NCBI GenBank assembly: GCA_963845735.1
Contig: CAWJTR010000009.1
Coordinates: forward strand, 496,001-560,000
Direction of reading: 5' to 3'
Source: AP-15 sp963845735
GTDB taxonomy: Bacteria > Pseudomonadota > Alphaproteobacteria > ATCC43930 > CGMCC-115725
DNA: 64,000 nucleotides
Both the position numbers and the translations under genes were made by a program. The notes under the pieces were generated by a model that was given only the letters and a program-made list of their open reading frames with translations, was not told the origin of the DNA and searched no databases. Of this stretch, positions 18,530 through 28,132 are shown one piece after another; position 1 is the stretch's first letter; every line of letters begins with the position of its first letter.

Positions 18530-20566
18530 GTGTTCCGGTTGCGCGATGCTCGATCGATGCTGCGCCTGGGGATTCGGCCGTCGTGGGAACCGCCGATGGT
18601 GGCGTCCGACTCGAACTGCTCCGACCCGCTGGAGCAAGCCGTAGCGGCTGGTCTTGCTGCCGGGCATGCCCATCGCCGATTGCCCGCGCGGCGGCGGGCT
18701 AGCCTGCTGATGATCCGAGATCGCGCACGGGCCTCCGGTGATCGCGCGGCGGCAATCGTCGAACTGCTGCCGATCGTGCGGCTCTACCCGTGTGCCGAAC
18801 CACCGCAGAAGATTGTGGCCCGGCTGCTGCACGAGATGCACGACGAACGGGCGCTGGAGGCGTGGTCAGGGATTGCGCGGCGCTTTCCCAATTCGATGGA
18901 CACATTCCGCACCTTGCTTACGTTGACGCATCGACGCGCTGGCCCGGAAGCAGCTGGTCTGTTGATCCGCTCGCGATTTCCCAAAATGCCGACCGATTTT
19001 CAGCAGCTCCTCGCTTATGCCTACGGTTGCGAGCTGGTAGGTGCCGCTGCGGAAGCCAGAGCCGCCGTCGAGCGCCTTTCGCAATTGTCGGCGCGGCGCG
19101 CCAGCGTCCGGCGCATAACTTCTTGGCGCACCAGGCGCCAAGCGGATGGCGACGCAGTGAGGCGCGCCGTGATCGAGGCTGCCATCACCCCGCGTCGCGC
19201 CGGCCCGACGCCCGCGTCGGTAACTGCCCTAGAAACGCTGTTCGAACAGGTCCTCGCTTCTCGTTCCGCTGCGCTGCAGCGCGAACAGCGGCGGAGGGCG
19301 CCCGTCGTATTTCTCGTCGGCTCCCTAGGACCGGGCGGGGCCGAGCGTCAGCTCGTGACCACGGCGATCGGCCTCGACGCACTTGCGACTGACAGCGCCA
19401 ACGCGAGTGATCTCGCGCCGCAGCCGGTCGGCGTCCTCGCGAGATCGCTGAGTGATCGCAGCGACGGAGCGTTTTTTCTTGCGGATCTGCAGCGGGCCGG
19501 CATCCCGGTGAACTGCTACCGAGACCTACCGGATTTCAACGGCAACCCCGATCGATCGGTGGTTCGCCCCATGCGCACAGCCCTGAAGCTTCTGCCACGG
19601 CCGATCGCCGAGGCGATGACAAAGACGACCGACCTACTGCGCGCGCTGGATCCGGAGGTCGTCCACATCTGGCAGGACGGGCTGATCTACGCCGCCGGCC
19701 TCGCCGCCTTGCTGGCTGGCGTGCCGCGGATCATCCTGAACCCGCGATCGGTTCCCCAACCAGATCGGCGCACGCATTACCCGGTCGAATACGAGGTGAT
19801 TTATCGCTCCATGCTGCGCGCGCCCGGAGTCAAGCTGTCGGTCAATTCGCGGCACGCCGCGGGCCGGTACGCCGAATGGCTCGGCATTGACCGGGATGGC
19901 ATCGCGGTGATCGCCAACGGCGTCCAACCCGCGGCCGCTGCGCCGGACATGGAAGCGGAGGAGATGTTCGCCGCCTTCGAAGCGCGCACCGCCGGCAGCT
20001 CACTGACGCTCGGTACGGTGATGCGTCTTGATGCCAACAAGCGGCCGATCCTGTGGGTCGACGTGGCGGCGCGGTTGCTGCGGGCGATGCCGACGTCGCG
20101 CTTTATTGTGGTCGGCGACGGGCCGCTGCGCGCCGCCGCGATCCGGCACGCGGCGGCACAGTCGGTGCTCCATCGCATCTTGTTTGTCGGACGGTCATCC
20201 TGCGTGGGGTATTGGCTGTCGAAGATGACCGTGTTCCTGCTGCTGTCAGAGCACGAGGGGTTGCCCAATGCCCTGATCGAAGCACAACTAGCGGGCTTAG
20301 CGGTCGTGGTGAGCCCAGCCGGAGGCGCTGCCGAAACCTTGATCCCCGGGGTAACAGGGCTGGTGACGAGCCGTAAGCCGACGCCCGACGAGGTCGCCAC
20401 CCTGATCGCCGACCTGGCTGCCGCACCGGGTCGCTTGCCGGCGATGGGGGCGACGGCGCGAGCCTGGGCTGAGACGGCGTTTCCAATCGCGCCGATGATC
20501 GAAAAGACCCTGAAGCTCTATCGCGCGGTTGGAGAAGCGGCTTATGGACCCGCATCCCTCGGCTGA
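18530..20566 (+). CDS. Helical-repeat GT4 glycosyltransferase, copy 3 (intact)
   Basis: An intact 678-residue relative of the genes at 9717 and 14498. A GGAGGG ribosome site precedes GTG 18530; ATG 18557 is an alternative. Residues from about 30 to 240 are helical. The GT4 domain follows, with VGSLGPGGAERQLVTTAIGL, IAVIANGV, TVMRLDANKRPILWVD, FIVVGDGPLRAA and SEHEGLPNALIEAQL. It is the most diverged of the three copies, so it probably uses a different acceptor or donor. It overlaps the next gene (methyltransferase) by 23 bases and leads straight into the exporter genes, indicating one transcript. Confidence 0.87.
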   Translation: MFRLRDARSMLRLGIRPSWEPPMVASDSNCSDPLEQAVAAGLAAGHAHRRLPARRRASLLMIRDRARASGDRAAAIVELLPIVRLYPCAEPPQKIVARLLHEMHDERALEAWSGIARRFPNSMDTFRTLLTLTHRRAGPEAAGLLIRSRFPKMPTDFQQLLAYAYGCELVGAAAEARAAVERLSQLSARRASVRRITSWRTRRQADGDAVRRAVIEAAITPRRAGPTPASVTALETLFEQVLASRSAALQREQRRRAPVVFLVGSLGPGGAERQLVTTAIGLDALATDSANASDLAPQPVGVLARSLSDRSDGAFFLADLQRAGIPVNCYRDLPDFNGNPDRSVVRPMRTALKLLPRPIAEAMTKTTDLLRALDPEVVHIWQDGLIYAAGLAALLAGVPRIILNPRSVPQPDRRTHYPVEYEVIYRSMLRAPGVKLSVNSRHAAGRYAEWLGIDRDGIAVIANGVQPAAAAPDMEAEEMFAAFEARTAGSSLTLGTVMRLDANKRPILWVDVAARLLRAMPTSRFIVVGDGPLRAAAIRHAAAQSVLHRILFVGRSSCVGYWLSKMTVFLLLSEHEGLPNALIEAQLAGLAVVVSPAGGAAETLIPGVTGLVTSRKPTPDEVATLIADLAAAPGRLPAMGATARAWAETAFPIAPMIEKTLKLYRAVGEAAYGPASLG

Positions 20567-21287
20567 CGGGCGTCGTGTGGCGACGCCGATACAATCGATC
20601 GATGCCGATCCCGCGTCCTGGCTGACACGGCTGCTGTTGCCGATAATGCATTATCGTGTGGCTTTATTGGGGGTAGAGGGGTCAGGGGCGTACGAGTTTT
20701 ATCGAACGCGACTTGCCAGTGGTCGCGTCTTTGGCGATTATGAACTGCGCTTGGTTGATGCCATCATCGCCCGGCAGCTGCCGGTGGATGAGGTGCATGA
20801 GATCGGTTGCGGCTGGGGTCAACTCGTGTTGCTGTTGGCTTGGCGAGGCTATCGGGCAACCGGGTTCGAGATCGATCGCAGCCGCTTCGCCGGCGCCCTA
20901 TGCTTGCATGAAGTTCTCGGCCGCATCGACGAGACCCGCGCCAGCCGCGCGATGCTGCGCCACGAGTTTTTTCCGCCGCTCGATCGCGCCGATCCCGGGC
21001 GAAGCCTCGTGATAGCGACCAACATCGTGACCGAGAATCCACGGTTCGTCGAAGATCAGATCCTCTGGGGGCTGCGGCGCTATCGTTATGCGCTCATAGA
21101 CGTCGACCGTTTCTGCGCGCTGCGTCGGCCGGAGGATCACCCCGCGTTTCTGGCGCGGCTAGAGCGGAGCGGGCTGCGTAATCTCGGCTTGCTCTGCGAC
21201 GCCGGCCAGGAGGGCCATTTCTACCTGTTCGAAACTGTTGCCGCCGACCGGGTCAAGGCGGAAGCCGAGGATCGGCGTGTCGGATAG
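20544..21287 (+). CDS. SAM methyltransferase-like protein, GSGAYEFY family member 1
   Basis: A 247-residue Rossmann methyltransferase-like protein. ATG 20544 is preceded by GGAGAAG inside the end of the glycosyltransferase gene. The fold is marked by EIGCGWGQLVLLLAWRGY (SAM-binding motif I), FEIDRSRF, and RYRYALIDVDRFCALRR near the C-terminus. A family-specific LLGVEGSGAYEFYRTRL stretch precedes motif I. Two relatives with the same architecture occur at 22788 and 27024. It is probably a glycan-tailoring enzyme; the methylated position is unknown. Its stop overlaps the GTG start of the permease gene. Confidence 0.75.
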   Translation: MDPHPSADGRRVATPIQSIDADPASWLTRLLLPIMHYRVALLGVEGSGAYEFYRTRLASGRVFGDYELRLVDAIIARQLPVDEVHEIGCGWGQLVLLLAWRGYRATGFEIDRSRFAGALCLHEVLGRIDETRASRAMLRHEFFPPLDRADPGRSLVIATNIVTENPRFVEDQILWGLRRYRYALIDVDRFCALRRPEDHPAFLARLERSGLRNLGLLCDAGQEGHFYLFETVAADRVKAEAEDRRVG

Positions 21288-22103
21288 CTCGAGCGATTAC
21301 GGCTTTTCGTGGCGCGATTGGGTCGAAGCGTTACGATTGCAGCTGCGGGTTCTCGCCGCACTGGTGCGTCGCGAGACCCGGGCGCATTTCGGCGAGCGCC
21401 GGTTGGGTTATCTATGGGCCGTGATCGAACCGGCCTTGCACCTGCTTGTGTATATGGTGCTTTTTACTTACATCCTGCGGCGCCATAACCCGGTCGGCGG
21501 CAGCCTGCCCCTTTTTCATCGTCACTGGTATAATGCCCTATTTTTTATACTACAAGCAGGCGACGTACGTAGCTGGTTCGGTGGTCAGCAACAAGTCACT
21601 GCTCAATTTGCCGCTTGTCAAGCCCTTCGATATAATGGTGGCGCGTGCTATCCTCGAAGCGGCGACCTACCTATTCGTCGGCTTTATCATGCTTTTTGCC
21701 TTATACCTCGCCGGAGTGTCGCAGGCGGTTCCCCGAGATCCTCTGGCCGTGGCCGAGGCGATCGGCGGGATCGTCACCTTCGGTTTCGGGGTCGGCATGA
21801 TCAACGCCGTGATGCGTGAGTTCATCCCGAACTGGCTGACGTTGTTTGCTTTTTTCCTAGGTCCTTTGTGGCTTCTTTCTGGTATTTTTTTCATTCGTCG
21901 ACGAGGTTCCCGAACCGGCGCGCGGATATCTCCTTTACAACCCGATCCTGCAGTTCATCATATGGTTCCGTAGCGGATTTTACCTCGGCTATAGTCACAC
22001 CTACCTCGACCGCGGCTACGCCTTGGTATGGAGTACGGCGTGTCTGGTGCTTGGGCTTGTTTTGGTGCGCGTCGCGCACCGCAAGCTTCTGGAGCCGGAA
22101 TGA
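21277..22103 (+). pseudogene. Capsule ABC exporter permease (KpsM-like), two frameshifts
   Basis: The inner-membrane permease of a polysaccharide ABC exporter. GTG 21277 follows CCGAGG and overlaps the previous stop. The first frame reads LRVLAALVRRETRAHFGERR, LGYLWAVIEPALHLLVYMVL; the second reads FIVTGIMPYFLYYKQATYVA, NLPLVKPFDIMVARAILEA; the third reads VPEPARGYLLYNPILQFIIW, ending ARKLLEPE-like at TGA 22101. Both breaks are in T runs (near 21514 and 21890). Removing one T from each restores a continuous protein of about 275 residues, the normal KpsM size. The stop overlaps the ATPase start (ATGA). Confidence 0.85.
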
Positions 22104-22781
22104 TTATCTTCGAGGACGTCCACAAGAGCTATCGGACGCGCGCCGGCCGCAAAATCATTCTTGACCGGCTCAACATCGTATTCGACACGCGCAAGAATAT
22201 CGGCATCCTGGGTCTCAACGGAGCCGGCAAATCGACCCTTCTGAGCCTCATCAGCGGTATCGAGATGCCGGAGCGAGGGCGTATCCGGCGCACCGTCAGC
22301 GTCTCCTTTCCGCTCGGTTTTGTCGGCTGCTTCGCCGGCAATATGAGCGGGAGGGAGAACGCCGCCTTTGTGGCGCGCATCTATGGCTTCGACGTCAAGG
22401 AAGTGATCGAATTCGTTGACGCGTTTGCCGAGCTCGGAGATTATTTCGATGAGCCGTTTCGCACCTACTCGAGCGGCATGTCGGCGCGGCTCGGATTTGC
22501 GGTTAGCATTGCCCTCTATTTCGACGTGTATCTGATCGATGAGGCGTATGGGGGCAGGAGACGCCCGGTTTGTTGCCCGCTGTCAAGCCGCGTTTGAAGA
22601 ACGGCTCCAGGATAGCCGCGTTATAATCGTGTCTCACGCCACGCAAACCTTGATGACTTACTGCGATATCGGCGCGACGCTGCACAATGGGAAACTGACG
22701 TATTATGACGACATCAAAGATGCCATTGCCGGTTATAACGAAATTGTAAAGCTACCCTACGAGACCGCGATAGCGGGATAG
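22100..22781 (+). pseudogene. Capsule ABC exporter ATPase (KpsT-like), one frameshift
   Basis: The ATP-binding subunit partnered with the permease at 21277. Walker A GLNGAGKST lies at residues 38-46, the signature region is RTYSSGMSARLGFAVSIAL, and Walker B is VYLIDEA. The frame then breaks in the GGGGG run at about 22548. Removing one G gives DEAYGAGDARF followed by VIIVSHATQTLMTYCDIGAT with the switch His, and a normal C-terminus to 22781. The restored length of about 226 residues fits KpsT. The break is very likely a homopolymer artefact or a recent mutation. Confidence 0.87.
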
Positions 22782-22787
22782 CGAAGC

Positions 22788-23619
22788 ATGCCGCAAAAGC
22801 CCTTGTTGCACAGGTTTTGGGCGCCGTCGCGCGGGTCGGCCGCGACGATTGCGGCGAACGAACGCGCGGATCACGCCGCCGCTCCGGCGAACGCGCTTGC
22901 CGGCGGGACGTCCCTCCCCGACGTGGAAGCTGCTAACGCTCGGCCAGCCCGGCAAGGCCTCAGCCGCCCCAGCGGTGGTTCAGACAGCGACGCTGCGCAT
23001 TTTGCATGAGCGGATCGAGCTGCTGGGGGTCGATCGGTCGGGTGCCTATCAGCACTATAAGCTCTTGTTGTCGCGCGGGCTGCCGATCCCACGCTACGAG
23101 ATCGCAATCCTCGAAATGGTGCACCGCCGGCTTCCCAAGCTGGATTCCTACCACGAAATCGGCTCCGGCCTCGGTACGCTGCCCCTGATGCTGGCGCATG
23201 ACGGCTTTTCCGCGGTCGGCATCGAGCGCGACGAGCCGCGCTATCTGACAGCGACTGCGATTCTGCGCGATCTGGCAGCGCATGTGCCAAAAATCGGAAG
23301 CAATTGCCGCTTCATCGGCGCTGCTTTTCCAGATGCCGTTGCCGATCTCGACGTGTCGGGATCGATGGCAATCCTGACCGACTTCGTCTCGACCCACAGC
23401 GAGGGGGAACTCGTCCGACTGTGCCAGGGTCTAGCATGCTACAGGTATGTCCTGTTGGATTTGCAGCGGTTCTGCCGCAAACGGGAAGGAGACGAGGAAC
23501 AGCAAATCCTGGTCGAGGAACTTGCCGCTTACGGCCTCTCACCATTTCCCGATGAACTCGATTTTGGCAGCGAGGGCTGCTATCGCCTGTTCTCGACCAA
23601 ATCGGGCGAGGAGCGCGCG
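22788..23619 (+). CDS. SAM methyltransferase-like protein, GSGAYEFY family member 2
   Basis: The second member of the methyltransferase group seen at 20544 and 27024. It shows ELLGVDRSGAYQHYKLLLSR, HEIGSGLGTLPLMLAHDG (motif I), VGIERDEPRYLTATA and CYRYVLLDLQRFCRKREGD. ATG 22788 is the natural start after the ATPase gene, but its frame ends at 23009. The domain itself is in the frame open from TTG 22849, so another frame break may lie between. No stop separates it from the KpsE-like gene: the same frame runs through ATG 23620. Either a fusion protein or two proteins with an internal start are possible. Confidence 0.65.
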
Positions 23620-24892
23620 ATGACGACGGCGCAGCCGCACCCGCCCGATCCGGGCGCGCACGCCACGAGCGGGACGGCTTTGATCGACGCCCCCGCTAGT
23701 GAAGAGCCGGCGCGCGTACCGGCCGAGGAGGCCCCGGCTCGGTTAGTGGCGCCACTGTTACCGCCGCGGCCGCAGCGAATCAAGCGTCGACGGTTTGGCG
23801 GGGCGCTTGGCCTGTCGGCGCTGCTGATGATCGGGATTCCCACACTGCTCGGCAGCATCTACTATGGCCTTTGGGCCGCCAACCAGTATGTCACGACTTT
23901 CGATTTCGCGGTGCGGAGTGCTTCGGGAGAGACCTCACGGCCAAAGGGCGGGTCGGCAGGAAGTTTGATCAGCAGCAGCGGTGGCATGATGTCGCCCAAT
24001 TCGTTTGTCGTCGCGGATTTCATCAAGAGCGACCAGGCGGTCACGCAAATCGAACGTGACATCGATCTGCGGGCGATGTTCTCGCGTCCGATCGCCGATT
24101 TTTGGGCACGAACTCAATCCTCAGGTGACTCCGGAAGGGCTGGATCGATACTGGACCAGCATGGTGGATGCATATTTTGACGTCATTTCAGGCAATGTCT
24201 ACGTGTCGGTACGAGCCTTCACACCCCAAGATTCGTTGAGACTGGCCGACGCGATTATCAAAGAATCCAATATGATGTTTCAGAAGATGAATGCTGAAGC
24301 CCAGCGCGATCTCGTAAAGGTCGCCGAGGACAACCTGAAGAACACTGAGGATCGGGTGAGCGCGGCGCGCGGGGCCTTGCAGGCGTTTCGCAGCGAACAT
24401 GGAGTACTGTCTCCCGACACCGTCGCCCAATCGAGCGCGACAATCGTCGACAGTATGCGGGAGCAGCTGGGGACCGCGTTGGCCCAATATGACGCAACGC
24501 TGGCAACGTCCCCGCAATCGCCCTTGCTGCCGGTGCTGCGGTCGCAAATCGACGCGCTCAAGCGCCAGATCGCGGCAGCCGACCTCTCGCAGCCGACGAT
24601 GGTGGCGAGAATCACGACGCCCGAGGCGCTCCGCCGCTACCAGTCGCTCGACACCGAGCGCCAAATGGCCGAAAGTGTGTACTCCGACGCCCTGCAATTG
24701 CGCCAGGCGGCCTATCTGGCTGCCCGTCAGCAGCAATCCTACCTGGCCCTCTTCGTGCAGCCGAGGCTGGCGCATGACTCGCTTTATCCGGACCGCCTGC
24801 GAGGGATCGCGATTATCGTGCTGATCGCGGCGGCGGCTTGGTGCGTTAGCGTGCTGATCACCTATGCGATAAGGGACCATCTGATTCACTAG
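23620..24892 (+). pseudogene. Capsule export inner-membrane protein (KpsE/BexC-like), one frameshift
   Basis: A periplasmic adaptor of the polysaccharide co-polymerase type. ATG 23620 has a strong GAGGAG site. A proline-rich cytoplasmic N-terminus precedes a first membrane segment (GLSALLMIGIPTLLGSIYYG). The periplasmic coiled-coil region reads TPQDSLRLADAIIKESNMMF and further. The second membrane segment is IAIIVLIAAAAWCVSVLITY near the C-terminus. The frame breaks near 24111; removing one A gives DFWARLNPQVTPEGLDRYW and about 424 residues, normal for KpsE/BexC/CtrB proteins. It completes the M-T-E exporter set together with the outer-membrane lipoprotein at 13050. Confidence 0.83.
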
Positions 24893-24900
24893 CGACGAGG

Positions 24901-25805
24901 GTGGCTTTGTTTTGGTCGCGCAAGAGCATGCCGTTGCCGGTGACGATAGCGGCGAAAACATTCGACCCGCTGGAGATCTTCCGCGAAAATTTCCCGCTGG
25001 CCGGCACGATTGCCCTCGACGCCTGCCCGGTTTGCGACTGTGCTGAGATCGGCCGGCTCTGGCAACTCCCGCAAACCCGCCTCGGGACTCCCACCTACCT
25101 GAACTCGCCGGGCGCGCGCCCTTCCATGATCTGTATCTCGATTACCTGCCGCTGCTGAAAGTCCCGCAGCAGATCTTCGTCTTCGACATCTGCCGCCGCT
25201 GCCATTCGATTTTCCGCAATCCGAAGGACGACGACCACAGCTCCTACCTGAAGGACGTATCCAAGATCGCGGCGTTCAAGGAGCACGGCACCGCCCCGTT
25301 CGACGGCATCACCAAGCTGTGCGAGAAACGCTTTCCGCGCGACACCAAGGTCGTTGTCGACGCCGCCTGCGGGTCGGGACAGGTCTTGGCTCTGTTGCGC
25401 GAGCGTCATCCCGGGCTGAAGCTGCTCGGGCTCGAGCTGTCGCGGCCATCAGTTGACTACATTCGCTCGCTCGGCATCGAGGCGATGGCCGTGGATCTCG
25501 ACCTCGATGACCTCGACCCGGTCCTCGCCCCAGGCAGCGTCGACTTCGTCGTCTTCTACGAGGCCTTCGAGCACGTCCGCAAGCCGCTTACGGTCCTCCG
25601 GAAATTGGTGCGGACGCTGCGGCGCGGCGGCCGCCTGCATTTCACCGCACAGTACTACGGGCCCGACAGCGAACTGCAAGTGCGGGTCGGCGAGCCGATT
25701 TACATCGACCGCTATGGGCTCGATTGGCTCGTCTCGCAACTCGACGCCGATGTTTATCACCGGACGGAGGACATCAAATTTCGCGTGACGTTGCAAAAGC
25801 GATAA
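24901..25805 (+). pseudogene. Zinc-ribbon SAM methyltransferase, one frameshift
   Basis: A methyltransferase with an N-terminal cysteine-pair domain (DACPVCDCAEIGRLWQLP, then FVFDICRRCHSIFRNP) and a C-terminal Rossmann domain. Motif I is VVVDAACGSGQVLALLRE, followed by LGLELSRPSV and VDFVVFYEAFEHVRKPLTVL. GTG 24901 follows GACGAGG. The frame shifts near 25118, between RPFHDLYLDYLPLLK in one frame and its upstream half in the other. It closely resembles the C-terminal domain of the 1393-residue protein at 30171 (CPVC, CPDC, DAACGIGQ, EAFEHVERPL). It is probably a sugar methyltransferase of the same pathway. Confidence 0.8.
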
Positions 25806-25865
25806 GACAGGCGCCTTTCCCGGCGCGGTCCGGCGTGACCGCCTGCGACAAAAAAGGACTTGCCG

Positions 25866-27023
25866 ATGCGGTACACGCCGTTGATCAACGATCTCGCGGA
25901 TCGTCTCCGCGGCAAGGACATCGATACGGTCGTCTATTTCCACGCCGACCATTTCGAGCCGTGGCGTCCCATTGGCGATACGCCCGCGGTCGGCGAGGCG
26001 GTTGTCGACGGCATGCACGATTTCCTGCGGGTGACGGAACGCATCGATTTCGCGCGGCGATTGACCCTCTTCTACAAGCCGCATCTGAATTACGCATTGC
26101 GCCACGATCGCGACCTGCTTCGTGTCGATCCCTCCGATCTAGTCGGCTTTCTCCCGCGCACCCAATCCGAGGAGAGCTTTGGGCGCGCCGCAATGCAGCC
26201 GTTTGCCCGAGAGTCAGGGCACGAAATCCAGCTGCACATCCATCACGAATATTATACCGCAACTCGCGTGCATACGGATTCGGCGGCGATCGAGTGGTTT
26301 GCTAGTCCGCTTCGGGCGATCGCTCGATGAGCAGCGGCTCGATCTGGCGATCCGCCTTAATCGGGAGATCATCGCCCGCGAAACCGGCCAAACGTCCGAG
26401 CGGTGGTTCTTTGTTCACGGGCAATGGGCGCTGAACGCCTCGGACGACCGCGGCTGCACGATCAGCAATGAAATCGCGCTGTTGCAACGCCATGGCTGTC
26501 GCGGCGATTTCACGTTTCCAGCGGGGAACTCACAGGTCGATCCGCGGATCAAGGTGCCGTATCTCTGCCGTCCGCTGGGCGAACCCAAGGGCTATGACCG
26601 GCCGGAAGCCGCACCCGAACTCGCCTGCGGCAATCGTGCCGCCGCAACCGCCAAGTTCTTCATCTGGGCATCGGCCGCCACCGGCCAGCAATGCTCCCTC
26701 GACTACATGTCGGAAGCAAGTCGCCGCCACCTTGCCAATACCGAAAAGGCGGCGAAGGAGCTCATTGACGGATCTTACGTTGCCGGACGGCAGCTTTTCA
26801 TCAAGACGCACGCGCACTCGATGCATTCCTATTATTTCCAGGAGTGCGTTCGCCGGTATTTCCACACCAACACCCGGCGGCGCAGACGCTGCTCGCGGTC
26901 ATTTTTGACGCCGCGGCGTTGGCCGGGCTGGACGTGCAGTTTCTGACGGCCAGCGAGGTATACGATCGCGTGTTGGACGCGGCGCCGAACCCGGCCGGCG
27001 AGGTCGATCTCGTCGGCTCTTAC
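25866..27023 (+). pseudogene. Polysaccharide-deacetylase-like protein, two frameshifts
   Basis: Collinear with residues 1-365 of the 1393-residue protein. Shared blocks are VVYFHADHFEPWRP, HEIQLHIHHEYYT, ERWFFVHGQWALNASDD, GCRGDFTFPAGN and LFIKTHAHSMHSYYF. The clustered histidines and Asp suggest a metal-dependent hydrolase, most likely a deacetylase acting on sugar acetyl groups; this is an inference from motif style, and the fold is unproven. ATG 25866 follows AAAAAGGA. Frame changes lie near 26305 and 26868. The last frame continues without a stop into the methyltransferase at 27024, so the two domains may form one protein. Confidence 0.65.
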
Positions 27024-27953
27024 ATGCGTCCTGCGAACCCGTTCCGCGACGCCCCCCTCGCCGCACTCGGGCATCGGCACCCGGCCCGCGACGGCGCGAA
27101 ACAGCGCGCCGTTAACGCTCGATCGGTGCCGTCAACGGTGGAACTGGTGCGCGAGACCATTGGCCAGGTTCTCGGCCGTCGCATCGGCGATCTGGGGATA
27201 CGCGGTTCCGGCGCCTACGAGCACTACAGCGCAAAGCTGCAATTAGGCTTTCCGATCCCGAATTACGAGCTTGCGGCGCTCGATATCGTGCAGCATGAGG
27301 TGCCCTCGCTCGCCGGCTATCACGAGATCGGCTCGGGCATCGGCAGCTTGCCATTCCTGTTGGCGCTCAACGGTCTTCGCTCCGCCGGGGTCGAGCGCGA
27401 CCGCCGCCGACACGACACCGCGGTGGCGATTTGGCAGCAGCTGGCGGCACTCTCCGGCGTGGCCGAGGGCGATTGCCGGCTGATAAACGGATCGTTTCCC
27501 CGCGCGCTCAGGCGCCTCGACGTGTCGCAGTCGATCGCCATCGTTACCGATTTCATCACCACCCAGACCCCCCAGCAGGTGGCAGCAATTCTCACGGGCC
27601 TGTGCCGGTATCGCTATGTATTGCTCGATCTGCGGCGATTTTGTGTCCGGCGGGAGACACGCGAGGCGCAACTCACGCTCATCGACGAGTTGCGCGCCAG
27701 GGGTTTCGCTCCGCCCATGGAGACCAGCGACCCGGCGGGTAACGACTACACCCTCGCGCTCTTCCGTAACCAATCCCCGGCGCGGCGCTGCCTAGTCAGG
27801 GCGGCGTTGTCGCGAGTGGTCGTCCGGTGGCGTAGAAAACAACGGTCCCCCACGGCGGCGGCCAAGCCTACCGCCGCTGGCGACATGCAAGGGGCGTCGG
27901 CGGTGATCGCCGCATCGCAGCCTCGGCGCCGGGCGATGCCGGGCGTGCGATGA
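27024..27953 (+). CDS. SAM methyltransferase-like protein, GSGAYEFY family member 3
   Basis: Third member of the group. It shows LGIRGSGAYEHYSAKLQLGF, HEIGSGIGSLPFLLALNG, AGVERDRRRHDTAVAIWQQL and CRYRYVLLDLRRFCVRRET, followed by a basic tail of about 60 residues. ATG 27024 lacks a clear ribosome site and the frame is open upstream into the deacetylase-like gene, so translation may begin there. Identity to member 2 is strong around motif I. It is presumably a glycan methyltransferase. The 27954-28132 gap to the convergent amidotransferase gene holds no gene. Confidence 0.68.
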   Translation: MRPANPFRDAPLAALGHRHPARDGAKQRAVNARSVPSTVELVRETIGQVLGRRIGDLGIRGSGAYEHYSAKLQLGFPIPNYELAALDIVQHEVPSLAGYHEIGSGIGSLPFLLALNGLRSAGVERDRRRHDTAVAIWQQLAALSGVAEGDCRLINGSFPRALRRLDVSQSIAIVTDFITTQTPQQVAAILTGLCRYRYVLLDLRRFCVRRETREAQLTLIDELRARGFAPPMETSDPAGNDYTLALFRNQSPARRCLVRAALSRVVVRWRRKQRSPTAAAKPTAAGDMQGASAVIAASQPRRRAMPGVR

Positions 27954-28132
27954 ACTAAAACAGGCTGAGCCAAGCTGAGGAGATGCGGCTGAAGGCGGCG
28001 ATGGATGACAACGGCATTCGCCTGCTGCCCTATCCGTTCGCCTCGGCATCGCGGTGGTGAGCGACATTGGGATCGGCCAGGTCGGAAACGGACCGCGCCG
28101 CGGCGACGCTGTCCGCCCAGCAGCGCGATCGC

